Source: Nymphaea colorata
Lineage: Eukaryota; Streptophyta; Magnoliopsida; Nymphaeales; Nymphaeaceae
Length of the DNA: 64,000 bases
Assembly: GCF_008831285.2 (NCBI RefSeq)
Contig: NW_022204508.1
Location: 310,001 to 374,000 of the forward strand
Direction: 5' to 3'
Under the pieces are notes generated by a model. That model searched no databases and had not been told where the DNA came from. It worked only from the letters and a program-made list of their open reading frames with translations. The position numbers were made by a program, and so were the translations under genes. Below, piece by piece: positions 35,290-47,460 of this stretch; the stretch's first letter is position 1; each line of letters begins with the position of its first letter.

Positions 35290-35825
35290 ACTCTATTCAA
35301 AAAGTAATCTCACAGTGGTTCAAATGCTCTTTCAAATAAATGGGTTGCAATACGCTGTGTTTATGCTTACATGTACTCTTTTGGAACATAAAAAAACAAA
35401 GAAATTCTATTATGCATCAGCCAATTTGATTCTGAGTGGTCTTGAATGTGGAGTCTGCAATGATTTAAAGGATATGATAGCTGGTATAAAGTGGAAACAT
35501 CAAGAGGTGATCTTTCCTCCTTACTACAAGGTTTTGCGGTCGATCTATATGCGGTGAAATGGTGTGCAGAAAATGTCTGTATGTTGTGAAATGCTGTGCA
35601 GAAAATGGCTTTCTGTAGCTGATGTATTTTCTGTCAACAAGATTGCAATGAGGCTGTAATCCATTTGTATAGTGAGGTTGGTTTTTTTTCTATCTTCTTT
35701 TTGGTTAGTTGTAGTTTCTATCTTTGTATTTGAGGTTTATGTCTCTCTTCCTTTTTGTTTGTTCTAGCTCAGGTATCTTGTTTTTTGCTATCTGTTATAT
35801 TGTTAATAAAAATTTTTGGGACACC
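35290..35825 (+). mobile_element. Possible LINE 3' region
   Basis: It lies downstream of the LINE fragment with the short element between. It ends in a T-rich stretch followed by TATTGTTAATAAAAATTT, as many plant LINE 3' ends do. A frame of 80 codons (35315-35557) has no recognised domain. The assignment rests mainly on position. Confidence 0.3.
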
Positions 35826-35844
35826 TAAACTCGTAGCAACGACG

Positions 35845-36030
35845 TTGCTTCGCCATGTAGGGCTGCACATGCGTCGAGCCCAAGCTTGTCCCTCTTGAGC
35901 TTGACTTGATTATACAACATCAAGCTCGAGCTCGACTCCCTTAACTTGCTTAACTCATTTATGGCCTAACTCGTTTTTTAAAACTTGTTCACGTCAACTC
36001 GTTCAATTCGTGTATGAGACCAAAGCAAAA
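35845..36030. repeat. Dispersed repeat with GAGCTCGA/CAAGCTTG words
   Basis: It starts GGGCTGCACATGCGTCGAG and continues with TTGAGCTTGACTTG, ATCAAGCTCGAGCTCGACTC and AACTCGTTCAATTCG. GGGCTGCACAxGxGTCGAGC...CTCGAGC repeats are frequent in plant genomes. A weaker relative lies near 4140-4210. Confidence 0.45.
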
Positions 36031-36359
36031 CTTGTTACCTCGAGTTGAAAGGAAAATTGGTTTCCTTGAGATACAAACTGGGGTATGATTGTCCTGTAGT
36101 ACCAAGATATTATTTTTAGTGCTGTAAGTTAAATGGGCAAACAACTTAAAATTTGAAACTTAATCAGAAAGTTGCGCACCAATAAGAACAAATTCTATGG
36201 TAAAACCATGAAAACAAGGGGTTTCTGCACCCCCCCCCTTTTCTCCCTCTCTCTCTTCACAAGGACAAATTGTCAATGTGACAAATTGAAGAGAACATAT
36301 GGTTCCATTTGTATCTTTGTAAAAGCAGTTCCATTCTCTCCCCAACCTTGCGTGGCATA
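36031..36359. other. Intergenic, no gene seen
   Basis: Part (36265-36360) resembles 19205-19320 (TTGAAGAGAA...GTTCCATTCTCTCCCC), a small shared repeat at the outer edge of the NLR flanks. Confidence 0.35.
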
Positions 36360-37724
36360 TGTTTTCGTGGAACTGAATAGCCACCTATAACTTTTCGTGG
36401 AACCACCTTCAATGATGCCATAAACACTTCTAGAAAGCCTTAGAGGACTAAGTTTAAGGGGGCGTATGACCACCTTGTGTTATAGAAACAAAATTTCACC
36501 TTCAACTAGAATTGGAATGAAACTTCCAACTCTAGTTTCCCTTTGATAGACTGGAACTTTGGTTTTAAAATTGAAAATTATGTGTTTGATAGAGCAAGAC
36601 TAAAATTCTGGAATTGGTGTATTAAAATCATCATAACATGTGCCAAGAGAGAAGACATCCAATCATTAATGCCTGCTTCCTTATAAAACAAGCGATGCCA
36701 AAAAGTTTCATATGGACATGTTGGTGTGATTTCTTAGAACCTTACACATTGCAAACAATGTAAAATTTTAATACTTCAATATATCCCCTAGAATTAAAAG
36801 GAAATTTTAAAATGCATGAGCTGCGAATGATTGTGAAGGAATGTATATAGTGCTGGCTAGTGCATCTTCTCAAGAGTTAAGACTGTCCATTCTATTATGA
36901 TGTGACAGTCAAGAAAAATAAAGGAAGAAAAATATTATGAGGATGCATAAAAATTAATTGGTGGTTGGATCGACTATGAACTAATTGACCAAATGTGTGG
37001 TGGGTGAAAGAGAAAATGGAAAATGTGGCATAAAAATTTTACAAATCTTAAATAAAGCAAGGGAGGGAAAGAAAAGAGCCAACAAAAAGCAAAAAAGATT
37101 CATGTTTAACAAAAAAAAAATAGTTTCAATCTGTCACCAATTTTTTACAAACTAAAACATTTCAATAATTGTAAGGCGATCTGTTCCTGTTTATCCGTGA
37201 GAAATGTGGTTGCTACTGCATCATTTTGTTGAGGAGAAGTACTATTTGCACCCACCGGAAGACTTGAGATTGGGGAAGTAAAAAAGAACTGGCTTTCTCA
37301 GTTCCAGGAGGCATTTCCTATGGCCACCCAAGCAGATGTTCTCAGTGAAACCACACCAACATGACCAAGTCCTATTGACTTCTGTCATGTTTAATGAAAG
37401 CAGTTGCAATCTATTGATTTTTACAGATTCACACTACTTTTGCAGATGGAAAACATGACATAAAAAATGTACAAGACCTAAATCAAACAACAGAGAGAAA
37501 AAAAGAGCCGACGAAATGCAAAAGATTCATACTTGAACAAAAAAATATATAGTTACAATCCGTCACCGATTTTAAACACTCAAACATATCGAATAATTGT
37601 TACCTTTCCTCCAAGATGGCATCTTAACTCCTGTGGCAGATCAAGTGCAGGACATATGTAAATACTGAAGGCTTCAGCCAACGAAACAGAAAAGGTTCCG
37701 TAACATGATAGCACCTCAACCACT
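36360..37724. repeat. 3' flank of NLR-D; direct copy of 21330-23016
   Basis: It matches the flank of NLR-C block by block but lacks the 21909-22126 microsatellite-bearing piece: GAGTTAAG joins directly to GACTGTCCATTCT near 36877-36890. It also lacks about 50 bp at 37172. It keeps the two stacked NLR 3'-end remnants (about 37170-37350 and 37600-37655). Confidence 0.85.
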
Positions 37725-39664
37725 TTAGCCTAGGATGGATAACCTTTCCCCAAGATGGTCCCTGAGCTCCTGTGGCAGATGGAGTGCTGGACAAAAGTAA
37801 ACTACCAACTTTTCAAGCTTCGAGAGGCAGGCGATCTGTTCATTTGCATCCATGGGACATGTTGTTTCTACTGCATCATTTTCATTTTGGTGGGTAGTAA
37901 TGTCCACCAGAGACTTCAGATTGGGGAAGTATTGAAGCTTTAGGTATCTCAGTTTTGGGAGGCATTGCCAGTGGCCTCCCAAGCTGATGTCCTCATAGAA
38001 ATAGTTTAGGTACAATGTCTCCAGTTGGGAGAGACCCCACAAGCACTGAGGCACCCTTCCCAATTTGACCTCAACAACATTCGTGTCTCTCAAAGACAGA
38101 GACTTGAGGGAGGGTAGAAATGTTGATACCTCGGATGGCAATGGTGATGGCAGCAGTACTGCTGAGTCTGGATCCAACCTTAACTCAATGAGGTTAGGCA
38201 GTTGCTCAAGGAATTTCGATCACAATCTTGCACGTGGGCAACAACACACTGACAGACTTTGAAGCTGAGTCACTTGACCATCATGCCCCGCCAGCTCCAA
38301 TAGAGCATCAAGCAAGCCTTTTGTCTGCATCCTTGGACAATTCACAAAATTCGCCTCTCTTAACCTTGGCATAGAAGTCATTGTTGTTTCCCCTAATCCA
38401 TCTGCTGGCCACCCTTCCCAGTTGAGCAAACCTTCCACCATCAACTCCTCAAGTAAAGGAACGTTAACCAAAGCCTTCAAGCTATTAGGTCCATACACCT
38501 TCTACGACTTGAGAGGAGGCATGTCATGACGTAATTACTCTAGACTGTCACAAAATTCTACCTCCAATGACTCCAAGGCAGGCATGTCAGCTAGAGTCTT
38601 CAGCCTATCACATTTCCGCACCATCAATGACTTGAGAGCAGCCATGTCATGTAAATGCTCTATACAATCACAATATCTCACCTCCAATGACTCCAAGGCA
38701 GGCATGTTAACAAGAGCCTTTAGGCCATCACATGCCCACACCATCAACGACTTGAGAGCAGGCCTGTGATCAGGCAATTGCTCTAGGCTGTCACAAAGTG
38801 CCACGTCCAACCACTTGAGAGCGGGCATGTGATGAGGAAATTGCTCTAGGCTGCAGCATTCCTCCACCTTCAACGGCTCCAAGGCCAGCGTGCTATCTAT
38901 TTCACATAGTGCTGGGCAATTGATGACATTTAGTACTTTCAACGAGGTAATGCTTATTAGTTTTTCCCATAAATGGCATCTTTCCAGCTTTAGTGAATGT
39001 AGCTTGGCATACTCAGTATTCAAATGCCAAACTGGCATCTTTCCTATATAATCACCTATCTCCAAGCACTCCAGCCCAAGTGGAGGTTCCAATGCCTCCA
39101 GTGCACCACTCTGTTCGTCACTACTCTGTTCAGAAACACCTCCAGTAATTCCAAAGTAGAATTCCAAACTAATTATGCCGTGCTTCTCCTTAAGCAATTG
39201 TGCATTTCTTGCACAATCAATAGCTTTTCTTGTCCCCCCAACCCTTGTATTGACAATTCCCCCTGTAGTTTGTTCAAGACTTTTAGTTCCCTAATGTCAC
39301 AAATCTATGCAAGGTTCGTAAATTGGTAAGCTTCCCCAAGCCTTCCGCTATAAATTTCAATTCCCATGTCCAGTTCAGCCCAAGAAACCTCAAGTTGCAG
39401 AGTTCACCCATTTCCTTGGGAAACTCTTCAATTTTGCTATAATTTAAATCCAATGTTTGCAAGTTACAAAGTCTGCAGATTGAACTGGGCAACCGTCTCA
39501 CTTAGAATTGCTTAGATCGAGATATTTTACAAGTGAAAGGTATTCAATGGACTTTAGCAGCTCATCCATTTCGCATCCCCTCAATGACAACACCCTCAAC
39601 CACTTGAAATTGGTCAAGTGTTCAATATAAACCTGCAAGTAAGAATTGGAATCAGCCAACAACG
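37725..39664 (-). pseudogene. NLR-D: LRR half of a CNL gene, cut at its 5' side by a copia element
   Basis: From 5' to 3' on the minus strand: first LRRs (EHLTNFKWLRVLSLRGCEMD, near 39580-39640), RLPSSICRLCNLQTLDLNYS (near 39450), GELCNLRFLGLNW and EGLGKLTNLRTLHRF. A frameshift lies near 39290. The long frame 38535-39197 holds a run of about six 20-residue LRRs of the type PALESLEVRYCDCIEHLHD. Two further stops (near 38535 and 38505), then 38220-38498, a TGA near 38217, and the C-terminal frame 37725-38177 ending in SLGGHWQCLP and LHLPQELRDHLGERL. No coiled coil or NB-ARC is found: homology stops at 39664, where the copia LTR begins, and is not resumed beyond the element or the gap. It has more LRRs than NLR-C. 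It cannot make a receptor. Confidence 0.88.
38535..38870 (-). repeat. Expanded LRR block with 120-bp period in NLR-D
   Basis: The segment CTCCAATGACTCCAAGGCAG occurs twice exactly 120 bp apart (near 38562 and 38682). Each 120-bp unit codes two LRRs of 20 residues (PALESLEV.C.. and ALKSLMV.CDxLK). NLR-C has only about three such LRRs here, so D has gained roughly four by tandem duplication. Confidence 0.75.
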
Positions 39665-39886
39665 TGAACAAGTGATGAGGATACATTGCCACTTTTCTTG
39701 CCTAGATTCCCTGCCTCGCGAGGTGTTCTTCCTTGATTTATCACTCCAAATCTAATGGGTATAGTTGCCTTTTTGTTTGATTTGTCATGATCTTCATGAT
39801 TTTCTTCATTCGTTGAGCTGGCATGATGTTCACGATTTCCTTCATCCAGTGAGCAGCAGTAACGATCTGCAGCTTGTGCGTTAACA
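39665..39886 (-). repeat. Putative 3' LTR of the copia element (about 222 bp)
   Basis: On the minus strand it would start TGTTAACGCACAAGC, directly after the purine tract GAAGGGGCA (39887-39895, a candidate polypurine tract), and end ...CTTGTTCA. This gives TG...CA ends. NLR-D sequence begins immediately beyond. The RNase H frame reads through it by chance to 39652. The matching 5' LTR is not visible to the right of the gap, so the boundaries are inferred. Confidence 0.6.
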
Positions 39887-42800
39887 TGCCCCTTCAATCT
39901 CGAGCGTAGACTGTAGCAAAGTCCGAGATTGTGACCCAATGTTGTCAATCGATGATGGGGCAATGGCTTTGTAAACATATCAGCAAGCTGATGAGCGGAC
40001 GAAATAAATTGAGTAACTAACGATCCAAGAGCCACTTTTTGCCGTACAAAATGAAAATCAAGCTCAATATGCTTCATCCGGGAGTGATGGGCCATTTTCA
40101 TGGTGGATTGCAAAGCAGAAAGATTGTCACATAAAAGCAAGGGAGGTTGAGAGGGAAACAGTCCAAGATCTCTAAGAATGAACATGATCCAAGTTAGTTC
40201 TGCTGCTGTTGTTGCAAGAGCACGATATTCTACTTCACAAGAAGATCGCACAACACTTTGTTGTATTTTAGATGCCCAGGAAATACAATTGGGGCCCAAA
40301 AAGGTGCAATAGCCTGTGGTAGAGCGACGAATGGAGGGGCAGCCGGCCCAATCTGCATTAGAATAAGCTCGAACTGATAATTTGTTGGGCTTAAAGAATT
40401 GCATCCCAAGAGAGATAGTACCTTGAATATAGCGAAGAATGCGTTTCAGCAACTAGAAAGGTCGCAGGGAGGGAACGTGCATAAACTATGACACATAATC
40501 AACAGCATAAGTGATGTCTGGTCGTGTAAACATAAGATATTGCAGAGTGCCAACAAGACTACGATACAATGTAGCATTGGGATATGCTTCTTCTTCTGCA
40601 GTGTTGTTTCTGGAAACATTAGTAACCATTGGGGTAACAGTTGATCTGCACGATTGCATCTGAGCGCATTCTACAATTTCCATAGCATAGCATTGCTGGT
40701 TGAGGAATAGTCCAGAAGCAGTGCATTGAACTTGAATGCCTAAGAAATAATGTAAGTCCTCAAGATCATTCATAGCAAATGTACGTGATACTTCCTTTTG
40801 AAAGGATGCAAGAAAAGTTGGACTGCTACTAGTGAGAATGATATCATCCACATATAATAGAAGTATAATTATAGTTGACTATTGCAGTTGAACAAATAAT
40901 GATGGATCTGCATAGCTGGCTTGAAAATTGTGAGAAAATAAGAATTGAGCAAACAGATCATACCAAGCTCGAGGGGCATGTTTGAGGCCATATAGCTCAC
41001 AATTTAAGTTGCAAACAAGGTGTGGAAATCGATCATCTTTGAAACATGGAGGCTGCTCAATGAATACAGTTTCAGTCAAATAGCCATTCAAGAATGCATT
41101 TTAGACATCAAGTTGTTTAAGTGGCCAGGTATTCATAAGAGCAACAGAGAGAACGATCAGAATAGCCGCTGGTTTAACAACTGGTGAAAAGGTTTCAAGG
41201 AAATCCACACCTTCAACTTGAGTGTAACCCTGTGCTACCAGCCTTGCCTTAAGTCTATCAACGTGGCCATCACTATTCAATTTGGTTTTGTAAACCCATT
41301 GGCTGCCAATAATATGCATGGAGGGATTGCGAGGTACCAAGGTCCATGTGCCATTTGCAATCAATGCTGCCATTTCATCCTCCATAGCTTGCCTCCAACC
41401 AGGATGTTTAACAGCAATGGAAAAATGACTTGGTTGGGTGGGAGCATGGGTAGTTAATATGTATTTGGGATTGGGTTTAACAATACCATTTTGAGAATGC
41501 ATGACCATAGGATGAGACAGTCTAGTAGAGGTATTAGGTAAGGCATTAGATGAGATTGGAGAGGGTGAGCTAGGCGGCGATGACGAGTGAGGAGCTGGCG
41601 ACCTAAGTGGTGATGGTTAGCGAAAACTGGTGACTCTGGTGGTGATATAGGTAAGGGAGGCATGACTGGTTGTTGTAGAGAAGAAGCAAGAAAGGGAGGT
41701 TCTGTTTCACAATTGTGAAGTCTCGCAAGATCAGGGGAGTTCACTTCGGTGAGAGTAGGTTGGTAAATTACTATGAAATAGTAAAGTTAGTCCAAGTTCA
41801 GTAACTGACCTGTGTTTCCACTCCACCAACCCATTCTGTTCAGGAGTTTTTGGGCAAGCCTTGAGATATTTGATTCAACATTCTCTTAAATAAGAGAGAA
41901 AAACAGCGCTCTTAAATTCACCACCTTCATCACTTTGAAAATTTTTTACAGATCTTCCGAATTGCGTTGTCACCATCTTATGAAATTCCATAAACTTTGT
42001 AAAAAATTCATACTTAGATTTTAAAGGATAGATCCAGGGGTATCGAGAGTGGTGATCAACAAAGACAGCATAATATCAAAATTTTTGACAAGAATCAACC
42101 GGTGCTGGTCCCCAAAAATCACAATGAATTTTTTCAAAGGGTTCATAATATTCATCATCTAATGGAAGAAAAGGAAAACGTGTTGCTTTTCCCAATTGAC
42201 AACTTTGACAAATAGAAAACATAGACTTTTTTGCTGTCAAATTTATTCTACCCTTGGACGATAAAAAATCAATGATCTTAGCTGATGGATGCCTGAGGTG
42301 ACTATGCCAAATTTCGGACGTTGCTGTTATTAAACGATCAGAAAAGAATACTGCCTTCAGTCTGGTCTCGAGCACGTATAAGTCTTCCTCTCTAGCTCCC
42401 TTGGCAATCTCTGATTAGTTTCCTTGTCCTTAATAAAAAAAAAATCAGATGTAAGCTCAAATACATAGGGCATATAAGATGTCAGCTGACTTACAGAAAT
42501 AAGATTTTTCTTTATCGCAGGAACAACCAGCACATTATCAAGAGGGAGAGTTGTATTTCCAAGATCAATATTAGTAGAGCCATATGAGTTGTATTTAATG
42601 AGATGTTTCAGTTTACCTGGATCATCTGCAACATGAGAAGTTGTGCCAGTGTCTGGATACCAGCCTGCATTATTAGGATCGTCAACTTGAACAATGGAAA
42701 AAAATTTTGGAAGATCTTTGGGCTGATACGCCTGATTGAATCTGTGGTAGCATTTGAATGCCGTGTCATTACTCAAGCCGCAAATTTGACACACTGCTTT

Positions 42801-43430
42801 GACTGAAGATTGAGTGGTATTTCGTCCGGCATTGGCTGGAGTGTTGGTGGGACGAGATTGAGAAGCGGGTGGAAATCCACGTCCTCGCGAGTTGAAGCAA
42901 GAGTTACTATTTTTTCTGTTATAGTGATGACATCCTCTGTAATTGTGAGAGTAAGAGGGTTGAACTTGAACTTGCTGGCTTATGAACGCAGCATTAGGAT
43001 TAAGTTGGAACCCATGGAGGTTTTTCACGTTGTCGTAGCTTTCAAGCAGTGAAACAACATCAATATATGCAGGAATAGAGAGGTCGAAGTATCGATGTTC
43101 ATAAACATTCATAACCTGATCCAAGCCCCATTTATGAGCCAACAAACTTGTCTTGATCCAACAGAGGTTTTACCAATGGCTGCCAACTCATCACATATGG
43201 TTTTGAAACCTGTTATATACTCAGTAAACATTTTTATCTTGCTTTTGAAAAGTCTGCAATTTTCTGTTTAACAGAAATTCTCAGTCTTTTGATTCTCTAG
43301 CAAAGACCATCATAGAGCATTCCAGACTTCAGCCGAGCTTGGGAGTCCAACCACAAGACCTAGCACTTCTTCTGAGAGTGATCCAGTGATCCATCCTCTA
43401 AGAAGTCGGTCTGTTTTTTTTCTAGGCAAA
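39665..43430 (-). mobile_element. Ty1/copia retrotransposon relic, 5' part lost in the assembly gap
   Basis: Domains in copia order on the minus strand. Gag: DRLLRGWITGSLSEEVLG near 43380, and a knuckle CQICGLSNDTAFKC near 42780 whose usual His is Asp. Protease: WYPDTGTTSHV near 42645. GAG-pre-integrase: HLRHPSAKI and CQSCQLGK near 42180-42300. Integrase core is in broken frames at 41750-42080. RT: WRQAMEDEMAAL near 41375, VYKTKLNSDG, LKARLVAQGYTQVEGVDF, and YVDDIILT (40843-40854). RNase H: ADWAGCPSIRRSTTGYC near 40350 and the CEVEYRALATTAAELTWI segment near 40220. RT to RNase H share one frame broken by stops (about 41101, 40879, 40486 and 40452); frameshifts separate gag-protease, integrase and RT. 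It cannot transpose alone. The lineage is not assigned. Confidence 0.92.
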
Positions 43431-43530
43431 NNNNNNNNNNNNNNNNNNNNNNNNNNNNNNNNNNNNNNNNNNNNNNNNNNNNNNNNNNNNNNNNNNNNNN
43501 NNNNNNNNNNNNNNNNNNNNNNNNNNNNNN
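43431..43530. other. Assembly gap (100 Ns)
   Basis: Exactly 100 N, the usual placeholder for a gap of unknown size. It falls inside the gag region of the copia element, so the 5' LTR and possibly the 5' half of NLR-D may be missing from the assembly. Confidence 0.99.
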
Positions 43531-44794
43531 TGGTTAAGCTCATGATAGAAAATATATTAAAAGATGTCTCCTTTTGTTATCACTAAATGAAAGTTGCTCT
43601 TTCTTTTCTCCCAGGCGGGAACTACGTCAAGATCCTCCTATCTTCCCCACCCAAAAAAATATTATTTTTTATAAATGACTCATTTAAGCTCAAGCCTAGC
43701 TGAGATTGCCATCTCCACTCAAGCTTTAGCTGCGGGTTTGAAGATTCGACCAGAGCTCAAGGTGACTTCAAGAACAGCCCTCTCAATAGAAAGGGAGGAG
43801 CTTTCATTACGTTGACCAACACATAGTTGGATTTGTTGTGCAACTGATATGTAAACATTATACTGCGGTTGACATATCTGTCAGTGAAAGCTTCGACGAC
43901 ACCATCTACACTAAGAGATTGCATGCGCAGTCAGTAATACTTATTCCGACGGTTTTCTAACTTTTATTGGCATTTTCTGGCGTTAGTAAAACTTGTTTTT
44001 TTTTGTTTTTGGCTCCTAACTGGTCATTTTCAGCTGCAGCAAATTTGTCTCCATGCCGTATTGGTGTATCAAGATGGCAACATGGATACCGGGACACACC
44101 AGGGTATTTACTTTCACTTGATTTTTTCCAAGGTAATTTTCCTGCCTCCAAAACTAAAGCACAACACAGATAGCCATATTGATTATGATATCATCACTTA
44201 ATTGCTATTGACATTTTTATTCTTATTTCTTATGCAATATCTATGTAGCAGCTTCATGACAAGTTGTTTCTCGGTATTTTTCCTTTCAAAGAAGTTAAAA
44301 AAAGCTACTCAATGATAAGACTGCTCAAGTTTTAAAATGTACTTTTAACCCTCAGCAGGTTAAGTACTTGATACGGAACTGCATTTTTATGCGAAAAATG
44401 CTTTCTTAAAGCTTCTTTTTATGGTGTCTCAATCATCTTTCAACCTAAACGTCCTTCAAGTTATATATATTTTTTAAATCTTTAACTTTCATTTACTTGA
44501 TTTTTTTTATGCAAACACTTAATTAACATGAGATTTTTGTACAATATTTGATTTTTCAAAATCTGAAGTCATCTGGATATTGGGTTAAATCAAGAGTACA
44601 CATACTGTCAAAGAATGAATGCCAAGCAAGATTGGTTGATGACAGGTGGAGCGACAGTCTCCGATACAGTAGGAGGTCATCCTGTTACAATTAAATATGG
44701 AACAGATTGGAATGCAACCACAGGACTCATATATCCAGATTAATTAAAAGGGGCGACAGGATCGGTTACTCCAAATGGTGGTCGGTGACGGATA
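43531..44794. other. Intergenic, no established gene
   Basis: A CACTA-like subterminal-word patch (CTGTCAGTG, GTCAGTAATA, CCGACGG, GCGTTAGTAA) lies at 43860-43990. A short coding-looking frame at 44615-44743 is listed separately. Confidence 0.4.
44615..44743 (+). other. Unrecognised 42-codon open frame with protein-like composition
   Basis: ATG at 44615, TAA at 44741-44743. The frame contains DWLMTGGATVSDTVGGHPVT and then KYGTDWNATTGLIYPD. Balanced amino-acid use and less AT-rich codons set it apart from nearby low-complexity frames. I do not recognise the family. It may be an exon remnant; it does not continue in frame far after the stop. Confidence 0.2.
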
Positions 44795-44975
44795 ATTCTA
44801 TGGGATAGAAATTTTTCATGAGGGGGAACGAATTAAAGTTTCAAAATTTTCAAATATCATTTTTCAAAGTTTTTATATAAGACAAGTAAAATTTTCTAAA
44901 ATTTACATGTAAATTTAAAAAAAAATTGAGGGAGGGCCAGGGCCCCTACGGGTCCCCCTGGCTCCGCCCCTAGAT
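44795..44975. mobile_element. Short element with GGCTCCGCCCCTAG end (second copy, reverse orientation)
   Basis: It ends GTCCCCCTGGCTCCGCCCC, the reverse complement of the GGGGCGAAGCCAAGG start at 48043. Its core matches 48090-48230 in reverse, with TTTTATATAAGACAAGTAAA and AATTTACATGTAAATTTAAA. Confidence 0.55.
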
Positions 44976-46549
44976 AGGATGACATGGGCCATCTCCTATT
45001 CTGGGGTGGCGCATGTAACTATGGTTGGGGCAAGGTGGCTTTTCTGATTGGGTCAGGTCAAGGCCCTTTTAATTTCCATGCATGCTTGTCGATCAGATGC
45101 AATGTATCCTTTGCAGCAAAAGAACAAAGTGAATAATCCTTGGGTTAATCATGTCTTTGGGATTATGTCATTATCAATGGGGACTAACAAGAGTGCTGGG
45201 ACCCTGCACAAGCTCACAAGATGACCAGAGCTGAGATCTATAATTGAGTGCGAGTAAGGAAGACTGGGGAGCCTTGATGTCCTCAAATATGGAAGAACCA
45301 AACTCCTATGGGAACTAGATGGGCACTTTATTTGGCTATGGCATATCTGTGGCTTCTGCCTATCTTACTAACTAATGCAAAATGACAGTTGTGAAATGAA
45401 TTTAATCCAAAGCATCTACCAGTCAAGATCCAAAATTTTGTTAGATGTTGGGTTTGAGCATACGACACATACTCTGGCGAAAGCCTGGTGTGTGTGTGTG
45501 TGTGTTTGTGTGTATGTGTTCCTGTGTACATGTATAGATTTCTCCAACTGTCAAGATGCTCCGGCCTCTCCAACACAGCCTCATGCAGATATACACAGTC
45601 AAATGGGTACTAGCATCTGCTAACAATTAATCGAGTCACATGATAGCATGTTCACGTGAAGATATTGTGCTTGTGCCATGTTTACTTTAAGTGCTTACGT
45701 TCTACTACTTATACACCTCCCTCTCTAGTAATGGATAGATATGATTTTTATCCAATGAATATACACGACACATATTAAAACATGTGAATGCAATAAAAAT
45801 GCAAACTAGATCCAACTCCTATGTAGATATGCAAGTTTGAAACCATTTTGCCCCATTGCAAAGTAAAAATCTTATGTTATTTAAGTCGTTTATATTTTTA
45901 TTATTAAAAAAAATATTTTAATTAGAAAATGACCAACTTAATATATGTTTCTCATCAAATTACTCTTAAGATCATATCTATGCGGTTAGATTGCCCAAAA
46001 ATATTCTAATAATTATGTTTAATAGGTCTAGTTTTTGTCTTTTACCTAAGTGATCTGCTTTTCACCAACTTTCCTTTTATCTATATATATATATATACAT
46101 ATATATATATACATAAAGAAAGAGTGACAGCAACAGTGCACTCAGATCTGATTGTAGAATAGATCAATGATGCAGGTTCACACAGATCGGACCTTAGAAT
46201 GGATCCAAGATCCATTTAGTTAGGAATCTCTATTTAAATGAGTGGGTAGTTCATTTGGAGTGGGTGAAGTTAATAATTAATTGAAAACCCTAATTTTATT
46301 GTGCTTTCATTTGTACATGTTTCCTTCTTTTACATTCAATTTGTTCTCATGTTCCTCACTAGATTTGTAGTTTTCCTCAGGGAATAGAGCTTATACTTTA
46401 ATTATTGCTTCTGGTGATGGAGAGAGAGAGAGAGACGAGAAAATAGGAATCCATAACAAAATTTGAGGACAAAAAGTCAACTAGATACAAAAATGAACTG
46501 CAAAAATAAAATAGAAGAATAAAATACATGAGATAACAGCCCAATAAAA
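44976..46549. other. Intergenic with microsatellites and one satellite monomer
   Basis: A piece at 45375-45432 (GACAGTTGTGAAATGAATTT then AATCCAAAGCATCTACCAGTC) is a lone copy of the roughly 115-bp monomer found in array at 55826-57900. A (TG)n run lies at 45489-45520 and a (TA)n run at 46080-46112. No gene was seen. Confidence 0.5.
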
Positions 46550-47460
46550 TAAAATAAGAGAGGTGGTGAGAGAGTGGATAAGCGGCGCGGTAGAGTCACC
46601 CAATAGCAAACGAAAGATGGTGTAGTGTCCGAATAGTAAAGTGGACATTCCCCTGGACAAAGCGTGTCACAAAATCTGGCGATGAGAAGCTGCCCCTAAA
46701 GACCCTATTGTTGCACTCTTCACAAATGTGCCACCAAAAGCATATAAACAATAACCTCTAAATATGAACCCAGGAAAAGGCGAATAGCTACAAACAAAAG
46801 AAGACAAAACAGTGGCAAGAATACTATAAAAGAAAGGGCATGAGGTAAAGAGGTAAACCTGAGACTCAGCTGTGGCGAGGTAGATGAGACACTAGTTAGC
46901 TAAACTAATGCCAAGGTGCTATAGGTAGTCAAAAGTATTAATGTGGCCAGCAAAAAGAAACCAGACATAAGCAATGTCATGAGGAGAGGGGTTAGGGGAC
47001 CAAAGGGACTGGGGTGAGAGCAATGCGGTGGAAGAAACAAAGAAGGCCAGGTAGCAAGAAGAAAAAGTGAAACCACAAGAATACAAAAGAGGCCAGGATG
47101 GGGGGGGGTGGGGGGGGGGTAAGTGATGGGAGGTCAACAAAGCGGAGAAAAAAGAGAAGGGCTGAAAGCTGACAGCACCAAAAGTGGGAGGGTGAGGTCT
47201 GAGAGAGGGAAATATTTCAATCACTAGGTGATGGCAGATCATACTTGGAATAGATGAAAAGGGTGATGGGAGAAAGCTCAGTTGCCAAACACCACCACCA
47301 AGAACACAATGAAGACTCACACGCCCAACTAAGGTTGGTAATCCCGGCACCCCCATGATGATGCGGAAGGGCAACCATGTCCCAATGTGCAAGGCAATCT
47401 GAGGGCCGATCATCAATCTAGATAAAGCTACGAATGATCTTATCAAACATTCTCAGGACA
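46550..47460 (-). mobile_element. LINE fragment (C-terminal part of ORF2), minus strand
   Basis: The minus-strand frame 46919-47446 ends AYVWFLFAGHINTFDYL, matching FVWLILAGHMNTLNHL of the LINE at 15675-17850. Further on, WWxICEECNNRVF (near 46710-46740) matches YWWQDWEECNNSMF of the same LINE. So it carries the zf-RVT-like region and tail, with no RT core. A poly-G run (47101-47119) interrupts it. Stops and frame changes show it is dead. Confidence 0.7.

Noticed and set aside
38535-39197. NLR-D long frame as a functional LRR-only gene
   Set aside because: It has no proper start, lies between stops that sit in the same family frame, and lacks the N-terminal domains.
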